From positions 1 through 64,000 of the forward strand of contig JAKSOL010000012.1 in assembly GCA_024405635.1 (NCBI GenBank): a stretch of DNA of 64,000 nucleotides, read 5' to 3'. Below are positions 44,312-50,832 of the stretch, in pieces (positions within the stretch are counted from its first letter, which is position 1; the number at the start of each line of letters is the position of its first letter). Below the pieces are notes generated by a model. The model was not told where the DNA came from. It made no database searches and was given only the letters and a program-made list of their open reading frames with translations. This DNA is from Salinivirgaceae bacterium (lineage in GTDB: Bacteria > Bacteroidota > Bacteroidia > Bacteroidales > SZUA-534). The translations under genes were made by a program, and so were the position numbers.

Positions 44312-44727
44312 GCAGTTCTTTGTTTATTAAGGGCAATGATATTTCGCCTCAAGTTTATTTCGATGTAAACAAATGTATATATGAAATAAATGGACGATCG
44401 ATGTCAGTTAGCGCCATCTCAACATTCCAAACTGTTTTGGATTGGGTGGCTAATGAGTTGCCAGGAATTACAAACTCGTTTACTCTTGCGCTTAAGTTTC
44501 AATATTTGAATTCCTCTTCAAGTAAAATGGTAGGGGTGTTGTTATCTGATTTGGAAACACAATATCTGTCGGGAAAAGTGATTGATGTTGAGTGGTATTT
44601 TGATAACGACGACGAAGACATTCAGGCACTAGGCGATGAATTTGTTAGTTCAAAAAAGATGCCTATTAAGCTGATTGGAGTTGACGATATGTCGCAGATT
44701 TTTAGAACTTGGCGTACTGATGATTAA
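44308..44727 (+). CDS. SiaC-family (DUF1987) regulatory phosphoprotein-like
   Basis: A 139-residue protein with the DUF1987/SiaC layout: SPQVYFDVNKCIYEINGRSM at the start, FQTVLDWVANELPG, FQYLNSSSSK, and the C-terminal DVEWYFDNDDEDIQALGDEF. In Pseudomonas, SiaC is phosphorylated by SiaB and dephosphorylated by SiaA to control a diguanylate cyclase. No SiaA, SiaB or cyclase is adjacent here; the neighbours are a small membrane protein (overlapping start) and crcB (overlapping end). The family match is good but by eye. Confidence 0.7.
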   Translation: MSSSLFIKGNDISPQVYFDVNKCIYEINGRSMSVSAISTFQTVLDWVANELPGITNSFTLALKFQYLNSSSSKMVGVLLSDLETQYLSGKVIDVEWYFDNDDEDIQALGDEFVSSKKMPIKLIGVDDMSQIFRTWRTDD

Positions 44728-45103
44728 ACTAATTTTAGCTGTAGGTGCGGGCAGTTTCCTTGGGGGAATTGCTCGTTTTTTATTGTCGAAAAGTATAAAT
44801 GCGGTGTCAGTATTTGCTTTTCCATTAGCAACATTTGTGGTAAACATACTAGGTTGTTTTGCTATTGGTTTTTTTAGCGGAATGGCATTGCATTCGTCGC
44901 AAATTAACGAAACATGGCGTTTGTTTTTAACAGTTGGGTTTTGTGGTGGATTTACTACGTTTTCAACTTTTGCAAACGAGAATCTTAATTTGCTGCAAAA
45001 TGATCATATTGTTGGTTTTGCTCTCTATGCAGCTTTAAGCCTTTTTGTTGGTATAATCGCTGTATATTTGGGCAATTTATTATCAAGTAATATTTTTAAA
45101 TAA
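44720..45103 (+). CDS. crcB: CrcB/Fluc fluoride channel
   Basis: I chose ATG 44720 because it opens the first membrane helix (MIKLILAVGAGSFLGGIARF); the longer frame overlaps the SiaC-like gene. The 127-residue protein has four helices with the family motifs GGIARF, FVVNILGCFAIGF and GFCGGFTTFSTF. It exports fluoride as a dual-topology dimer. No fluoride riboswitch is visible. The start overlaps the SiaC-like stop by eight bases, and argF' follows ten bases later. Confidence 0.92.
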   Translation: MIKLILAVGAGSFLGGIARFLLSKSINAVSVFAFPLATFVVNILGCFAIGFFSGMALHSSQINETWRLFLTVGFCGGFTTFSTFANENLNLLQNDHIVGFALYAALSLFVGIIAVYLGNLLSSNIFK

Positions 45104-45113
45104 CATACTGAAA

Positions 45114-46079
45114 ATGAGACATTTTACATCGGTTTTCGATTTGCCAAACCTAAACGAAGCTCTGAAACAAGCTGCCGAGGTTAAGAAAAATCCATTTGGA
45201 TACGAGCACTTGGGCAAGCACAAAACATGCTTGCTAATTTTCTTTAACAATAGTTTGAGAACACGCTTAAGCACTCAAAAAGCAGCACGCAATTTGGGTA
45301 TGGACGTAATTGTTCTTGATGTTAACCAAGGAGCATGGAAACTTGAAACTGAGCGCGGTGTTATTATGGATGGCGACAAAAGTGAACACTTGTTGGAGGC
45401 TATTCCAGTAATGGCTCAATACTGCGATGTGTTGGGAGTTCGTTCGTTTGCGCGTTTCGAGAGTCGCGAGGACGACTACACCGAAAAGATTCTTAATCAA
45501 TTTATTAAATACTCGGGTAAACCAGTTTTCTCAATGGAAGCTGCTACAGGCCATCCACTTCAAGCTTTGGCTGACCTTATTACCATTGAAGAACACAAAA
45601 AAGTTGAGCGTCCTAAAGTTGTGTTGACATGGGCTCCACATCCACGTGCACTGCCTCAAGCTGTACCAAACTCGTTTGCTGACTTTATGAATGAGGCTAA
45701 TGTTGACTTTGTAATTACTCACCCCGAAGGGTACGAACTTGACCCTAAATTTGTTCGTGGTGCAAAAGTAGAGTACAACCAAAAGAAGGCTTTTGAAGGC
45801 GCTGACTTTATCTACGCAAAAAACTGGTCGTGCCCAGGTGTAACTAATCCTGACAAATATGGTCAGATTTTGAGCAAAGACATGAGCTGGACTGTTGATA
45901 CAGAACACATGAATTGGACCAACGATGCCAAATTTATGCACTGCTTGCCAGTTCGCCGTAACATGATTGTAACCGACGACGTTATTGAAAGTCCAAATTC
46001 AATTGTGATTCAAGAAGCAGCCAACCGCGTTGTGTCGGCTCAAACAGTTTTGAAGATGATTTTGGAGAGCGAGTTTTAA
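45114..46079 (+). CDS. argF': N-succinylornithine carbamoyltransferase-like (ArgF')
   Basis: A 321-residue member of the Bacteroidota ArgF' group. NNSLRTRLSTQKAARNLGMD carries the carbamoyl-phosphate loop, and FARFESREDDYTEKILNQ and HPLQALADL follow. The group acts on acylated ornithine in arginine synthesis rather than free ornithine. Residue 90, which sets acyl preference in the family (Pro in the Bacteroides succinylornithine enzyme, Glu in the acetylornithine enzyme of Xanthomonas, as I recall), is Ser here (GDKSEHLLEA). Succinylornithine is still the likelier substrate. It may be co-transcribed with crcB. Confidence 0.9.
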   Translation: MRHFTSVFDLPNLNEALKQAAEVKKNPFGYEHLGKHKTCLLIFFNNSLRTRLSTQKAARNLGMDVIVLDVNQGAWKLETERGVIMDGDKSEHLLEAIPVMAQYCDVLGVRSFARFESREDDYTEKILNQFIKYSGKPVFSMEAATGHPLQALADLITIEEHKKVERPKVVLTWAPHPRALPQAVPNSFADFMNEANVDFVITHPEGYELDPKFVRGAKVEYNQKKAFEGADFIYAKNWSCPGVTNPDKYGQILSKDMSWTVDTEHMNWTNDAKFMHCLPVRRNMIVTDDVIESPNSIVIQEAANRVVSAQTVLKMILESEF

Positions 46080-46118
46080 CTGAACTGAAAGTTCTATAGA
46101 ACCCACGTTGTGTATTAA

Positions 46119-46165
46119 AAATCCATGTATCTAATTGGCTTTTATACAATTAGATGCATGGATTT
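46119..46165. terminator. Long stem-loop after argF'
   Basis: Bases 46119-46137 pair with 46147-46165 with one G-U pair, forming a 19-bp stem over a 9-base loop, 39 bases after the argF' stop. The following sequence (CTTTA) is only moderately T-rich. Confidence 0.7.
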
Positions 46166-46401
46166 CTTTATTGTAAAGTACTATAAAATGCTCGTTGCAG
46201 ACTGATTTCAAAAGTTCCACCTATTACTTGCTTGCAAGTCGTTGATTTTTAACTAGGTATAGACAATGAAAGTCTAAAATCTTTGGTTTTCGATTAAAAT
46301 ACAACGGGGTATGAATGGATACTTTTTACGCAAAAGAAAGGTGTTGGAAGAATAACGCAGAAATCTTTTCGAGATAAAGCAATTGTATTACAATTAACAA
46401 G

Positions 46402-46432
46402 GCATGCCCACTTGCAAGGCATGCTTTTTTTG
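46402..46432 (+). terminator. Orphan terminator upstream of the aldose epimerase gene
   Basis: GCATGCC (46402-46408) pairs with GGCATGC (46418-46424), followed by seven T residues. No recognised gene ends just before it. Confidence 0.75.
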
Positions 46433-46506
46433 TGTGTTTTGTGAACTTTTATACTTTCCAACTTTAGTACACTTTGCTATATTGCCATAACCAAAACACA
46501 AGAACT

Positions 46507-47385
46507 ATGAAATGTACAATTGAGAATCGTAATTTAAAGGCAAGTATAGTGAGCGAAGGCGCTGAACTTTGCTCAATAAAATCGCAAGCAACTGGAATAG
46601 AATATGTTTGGCAAGCCGATCCGTTGGTGTGGGGCAGTAGCGCACCAGTGTTGTTTCCTATTGTTGGTGGATTAAAAAACGGAAGTTTTACATACGGAGG
46701 AAAACAATATTCAATGCCGCGTCATGGAATTGTGCGCCGTAACGCTGATGTACACGTAGTTGAGCAAGAGAGCGACCGCATTACTTTTGAACTTCAAACA
46801 AACGAACGGTCATTGGCGCAATATCCGTTTAAGTTTACGTATAAAATAGGTTACCGTTTAAAAGACAACTCGCTAATTGTAACCACATCGGTCCGAAACG
46901 ATGACGACAACGATATTTTCTTTTCAATAGGCGCGCATCCTGCGTTTAATTGCCCTATTCATGCCGACCAGTCGTACTCCGATTATTATATCGATTTTGG
47001 CACAAAAGAAGATTTGCTATCGGAAACATTAAATGCCGATGCGCTAGTTAGTGGCAAAACTCGCACAGTGTCGCAAGGTTCGGGACGAATTAATTTGACC
47101 TATTCAACATTTGAGCACGATGCGTTGATGTTTAAGAACCTAAAATCGCGCAAGGCAACTCTTTGTAGCGAAAAATATGGTCCCGTTCTTTCGGTTGAAT
47201 ACGACGATTACAAATACATTGGAATTTGGGCTAAACCAAATGCCGATTTTGTGTGCATCGAACCTTGGTTAGGCATTGCCGATAGTTATAATACTGATGG
47301 TGATTTTACAAAAAAAGATGGCATTATTCGTCTTGAAAAGGGCGGCACATTCTCGGCAAAATACAGCATCAACATTTTAGGATAA
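46507..47385 (+). CDS. Aldose 1-epimerase family protein (LacX-like)
   Basis: Starts at ATG 46507 (MKCTIENRNLKASIVSEGAE), preferred over a TTG 33 bases upstream. The 292-residue protein shows the galactose mutarotase fold of the LacX group: SSAPVLFPIVGGLKNG, MPRHGIVRR, and FFSIGAHPAFNCPI with the catalytic His; WLGIADSYN ends the conserved region. It would interconvert anomers of hexoses or hexose-6-phosphates. It overlaps the phosphatase gene as TAATG. Confidence 0.88.
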   Translation: MKCTIENRNLKASIVSEGAELCSIKSQATGIEYVWQADPLVWGSSAPVLFPIVGGLKNGSFTYGGKQYSMPRHGIVRRNADVHVVEQESDRITFELQTNERSLAQYPFKFTYKIGYRLKDNSLIVTTSVRNDDDNDIFFSIGAHPAFNCPIHADQSYSDYYIDFGTKEDLLSETLNADALVSGKTRTVSQGSGRINLTYSTFEHDALMFKNLKSRKATLCSEKYGPVLSVEYDDYKYIGIWAKPNADFVCIEPWLGIADSYNTDGDFTKKDGIIRLEKGGTFSAKYSINILG

Positions 47386-47903
47386 TGGAGCAACAAGAAT
47401 TAAAGAAATACAAAATATTATTTGTGTGCTTGGGCAATATTTGTCGGTCGCCAAGTGCCGAGGCTGTAATGAAACATGTTGTTGAACAACGTGGCTTGTC
47501 GCATTTGTTTGAGATAGATTCGGCTGGTATTTTGAGCTATCACCAAGGTGAACCAGCCGATCAACGAATGCAGCAACATGCTCGCAAACGCGGTTTTGAA
47601 CTCACTAGCATTAGCCGGCCAGTTAAAACTGACGATTTTTGGCACTTTGACCTTATTATTGGAATGGACGACGGCAATATTCGTGACCTTTACATCCGTA
47701 CACCCGATGTTGAAAGTTCTCGAAAAGTGGTGCGTATGTCGCGCTTTTTCCGAACCGACCGCGGATATGATCACGTGCCCGATCCGTATTATGGTGGAGC
47801 CCAAGGTTTTGAGTTAGTGCTTGACATGTTGCAAGAGGCTTGCGAAGAGCTTGTAGATCAGTTGCTTGCCGACAATGGCGAGTTGATTGAAAAACGCGAT
47901 TGA
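47385..47903 (+). CDS. Low-molecular-weight protein tyrosine phosphatase
   Basis: A 172-residue cytosolic protein with the CX5R loop near the N-terminus (LFVCLGNICRSPSAEAVM) and the general-acid DPYYGGAQGF loop near the C-terminus, both needed for catalysis. Such enzymes often control tyrosine kinases of polysaccharide export. It is coupled to the aldose epimerase gene by a TAATG overlap and is followed, after its own small gap and a promoter, by the SGNH/MBOAT pair. Confidence 0.93.
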   Translation: MEQQELKKYKILFVCLGNICRSPSAEAVMKHVVEQRGLSHLFEIDSAGILSYHQGEPADQRMQQHARKRGFELTSISRPVKTDDFWHFDLIIGMDDGNIRDLYIRTPDVESSRKVVRMSRFFRTDRGYDHVPDPYYGGAQGFELVLDMLQEACEELVDQLLADNGELIEKRD

Positions 47904-47919
47904 GTATAGTTACAACGGA

Positions 47920-47948
47920 TTGAGAGCCAAAACAAATAGTTACTTTTG
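47920..47948 (+). promoter_or_regulatory. Promoter of the SGNH/MBOAT pair
   Basis: TTG at 47920-47922, an 18-base spacer, and TACTTTTG at 47941-47948, 19 bases before the SGNH start codon. Confidence 0.55.
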
Positions 47949-47967
47949 CCTATCGTTTTAAACATTT

Positions 47968-49185
47968 ATGCAGCGCTTATTTCTGTTATTGTTGTTGTGC
48001 TTTGTTGTTTTGGGCTGTGCCCGAACACACGATTCGGTAAAGATGCAACCCGAAGAAATAGAGGCTGTTGGGCTGACCGATAGCATAGGCATAGTTGCGC
48101 ATGATGTTGAAGCATGGCGCTCTTTTTTTCAAAAGTTGAAAAATGGAGCTGTAAATATTGTTCATATAGGCGATTCGCATTTGCAGGCCGATTTTTTTTC
48201 AGGGCATTTGCGCAAGCTGATTCATCAAAAATATGGCAGTAAGGTGTCGCCTCGAGGTTTTGTTTTTCCTTATGCAATGGCGTCAACAAACAATCCCACA
48301 AATTTTAGAGTTTCGTATTCGGGAAAGTGGGAGTCGAGTTCGGCGCTAAATAAACCAACCAAAGGTTTGGGAATGTCGGCCATTGAGGTTGCTACTTGCG
48401 ACTCATCGGCATCGTTTGGCATTAAGTTGTTGAGCGACAAAATGACCGAATACAAAACAACAAACGTTACTGTATATAGCAGAATTTCAGATACTGCGGT
48501 GCGTCCTGTTTTAGATTATCCAACCAATGCAAAACTTGTTGCAATTGACTCATGTTTAGGCACATACACGTGGAACTTTTCAAAACAAACCGATTCGGTA
48601 AGTTTTAAAATTATAACCGATTCGGTTCATTCTACGTTTTGCTTGCAAGGATTGCGATTCGGTTTGGAAGACGATAAAATAAACTACCACACCTTGGGCG
48701 TTAATGGGGCGCAAGTGGCGTCGTTCTTAAAGTGTAGCAGTTTTTCGCAGCAATTGTCAACGCTATTGTCAAATTTGATAATAGTGTCGTTAGGTACAAA
48801 CGACTCGTATGCACCCAGTTTTGATAGCGTGCTTTTTTGCCGACAAGTTACGCGGTTGGTAAGCAATATTCGCCGTGCCGCGCCCGATGCATTGTTGTTG
48901 TTTACTACGCCAAGTCATAACATTTACAAAAAGCAAAGCCTAAACCCTAACGCAGCACGTGCAGCTAAAACAATATGCGCTTTGGCAAGTGAGTTACAAT
49001 TCAGCGTGTGGGATTTTAATGCGCTGATGGGTGCACCAGAAAATTTTTACGAGTGGCAACAACTAGGTTTGGCTCTTAACGATGGCATTCATTTTAGTGC
49101 AAAAGGGTACCAATTTCAGGCCGAACTGCTTTTTTCGGCACTAGAAGAATTTGAAAAACAATTACAAACCGAACCCAAACAATGA
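47968..49185 (+). CDS. SGNH/GDSL-family lipoprotein hydrolase
   Basis: A 405-residue lipoprotein (lipobox VVLGCART, Cys near residue 17). The SGNH blocks are visible: GDSHLQADFFSG with the nucleophile Ser, GTNDSY, and DGIHFSAKGYQ with Asp and His. It starts 19 bases after a promoter and overlaps the following MBOAT gene by four bases. In such pairs the MBOAT protein passes acetyl groups across the membrane and the SGNH protein transfers or removes them on a surface polysaccharide; this is the likely role here. Confidence 0.88.
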   Translation: MQRLFLLLLLCFVVLGCARTHDSVKMQPEEIEAVGLTDSIGIVAHDVEAWRSFFQKLKNGAVNIVHIGDSHLQADFFSGHLRKLIHQKYGSKVSPRGFVFPYAMASTNNPTNFRVSYSGKWESSSALNKPTKGLGMSAIEVATCDSSASFGIKLLSDKMTEYKTTNVTVYSRISDTAVRPVLDYPTNAKLVAIDSCLGTYTWNFSKQTDSVSFKIITDSVHSTFCLQGLRFGLEDDKINYHTLGVNGAQVASFLKCSSFSQQLSTLLSNLIIVSLGTNDSYAPSFDSVLFCRQVTRLVSNIRRAAPDALLLFTTPSHNIYKKQSLNPNAARAAKTICALASELQFSVWDFNALMGAPENFYEWQQLGLALNDGIHFSAKGYQFQAELLFSALEEFEKQLQTEPKQ

Positions 49186-50675
49186 TTGATATACTGACAT
49201 ATTCGCCCGACAAACCGTTGTTGTTTACTCAGCTATCGTTTTGGATTTTCTTTTTTGTGGTTTTTGTAGGTTTTGGGCTCACTCACAAAAAGATAGCAGT
49301 GCGCAACATGTGGTTGTTTGCCGTAAGCGTGTTTTTCTACTACAAGTTGAGCGGTTGGTTTTTTGTGTTGGTGCTCATGTCGGTGGTGGTAAACTTTTTT
49401 ATAGGTGGGCATATTTCAAAATTAAAGTCAGAAAAAAAGCGAAAAGGTTGGTTAGCTGCGGCAGTTGTTTACAATCTGCTTTGGTTGGTGTACTATAAAT
49501 ATGCTTATCTGTTTGCCGATTGGACTAACCAAATATTTGGAACACAAATAATTGTACACGATTGGCTTGGCGATGCCTTGTGTGCTATTGGTAGTGGAAA
49601 AATGTCGTTTACCGATATTATGCTACCTGTGGGAATATCGTTTTATACTTTTCAGGCAATAAGTTATTGTGTTGACATTTACCGAAAACACATTGAACCG
49701 CTGAATAGTATTGTCGATTTTGGTTTTTACATAACATTTTTCCCACAATTAGTGGCAGGCCCAATTGTTCGAGCATCGTCGTTTATTCCGCAGATAGAAA
49801 GGCCGTTTGTGCTCGATAGTGCCGAGTTTGGTCAAGGTTTGTTCCTTATTTTAAATGGTCTGATAAAGAAAATAGTGATAGCCGACTACATATCGGTAAA
49901 TTTTGTTGATAGAGTTTTTGACTCACCGCTTTCATATTCGGGTTTCGAAAATCTGATGGGCGTTTATGGTTATGCTATTCAAATTTATTGCGATTTTTCG
50001 GGCTATACCGACATTGCCATTGGCTTGGCCTTGCTTATGGGGTTTCATCTTAGTCCAAACTTTGCATCGCCATACAAGGCTAACAACTTTACCGATTTTT
50101 GGCGTCGTTGGCACATTTCGTTGTCAAGTTGGTTGCGCGACTATTTGTACATTCCACTTGGTGGCAACAGAAAAGGCCGCATGCGCACTTATATAAATTT
50201 GGTAATTGTTATGGTGCTTGGCGGTTTGTGGCATGGTGCTAACCTCAAATTTATTGTTTGGGGCGTGTTGCATGGTTTGTATTTGGCAATCGATAAGCTG
50301 GTTGATGCAGTTTTTCGTATGCCAAAACAAATGAAGTGGTTTGCAGTGTTGGTTACGTTTAACGTTACAGCATTTACTTGGATTGTGTTTAGGGCAGGCA
50401 GCATGGCCGATGCTTTAACCATGCTGACACAAATATTTAGCAACACACACTTTGAGCAAATAATGCCAGTACTTTCGGCTTATCGAAATGTGTTTGTTTT
50501 GGTGCTATTGGCGTACGTTGTTCATTGGTTGCCCGAAGAGTTTAAAGATTGGTATCGTGGAAAATTTGCAACTGCTCCATTGTTGATTCAAGGTTTAATT
50601 GTGATGGTAGTGGTTTTTGTTTTGGTTCAATTCCGTACCACAGGTCTTCAGCCTTTCATTTATTTCCAATTTTAG
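49182..50675 (+). CDS. MBOAT-family O-acyltransferase (AlgI/DltB-like)
   Basis: A 497-residue polytopic membrane protein with about 11 helices. LPVGISFYTFQAISY, FFPQLVAGPIVRA and DFWRRWHISLSSWLRDY are MBOAT signatures, and the catalytic His is in GGLWHGANLKFIVWG. It is translationally coupled to the SGNH lipoprotein (ATGA), as in alginate- and peptidoglycan-type acetylation systems. It probably O-acetylates a surface glycan; the polymer is unknown. Confidence 0.92.
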   Translation: MIDILTYSPDKPLLFTQLSFWIFFFVVFVGFGLTHKKIAVRNMWLFAVSVFFYYKLSGWFFVLVLMSVVVNFFIGGHISKLKSEKKRKGWLAAAVVYNLLWLVYYKYAYLFADWTNQIFGTQIIVHDWLGDALCAIGSGKMSFTDIMLPVGISFYTFQAISYCVDIYRKHIEPLNSIVDFGFYITFFPQLVAGPIVRASSFIPQIERPFVLDSAEFGQGLFLILNGLIKKIVIADYISVNFVDRVFDSPLSYSGFENLMGVYGYAIQIYCDFSGYTDIAIGLALLMGFHLSPNFASPYKANNFTDFWRRWHISLSSWLRDYLYIPLGGNRKGRMRTYINLVIVMVLGGLWHGANLKFIVWGVLHGLYLAIDKLVDAVFRMPKQMKWFAVLVTFNVTAFTWIVFRAGSMADALTMLTQIFSNTHFEQIMPVLSAYRNVFVLVLLAYVVHWLPEEFKDWYRGKFATAPLLIQGLIVMVVVFVLVQFRTTGLQPFIYFQF

Positions 50676-50832
50676 TGCAATAAATGGCATTCTGCCTTGC
50701 TTTGTTACATAAACAGAGTTAAATGGAATAAATCAAAAGACTCTTTTTCGGTATTAGAGAAATTTGAAATAGAGCAAAAGATGTCTTTTGCGCAGATGTT
50801 GCACATTTGGTTTGTGAAAACTTTATTGAAAA

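Larger units (their letters stand above)
46080..46506. other. 427-bp intergenic region with two hairpins
   Basis: No protein gene is visible. A 19-bp stem-loop follows argF' (46119-46165), and a second hairpin with a T run lies at 46402-46432. The roughly 230 bases between them have no ORF and could hold a small RNA ending at the second hairpin; no promoter consensus is evident. Confidence 0.5.
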
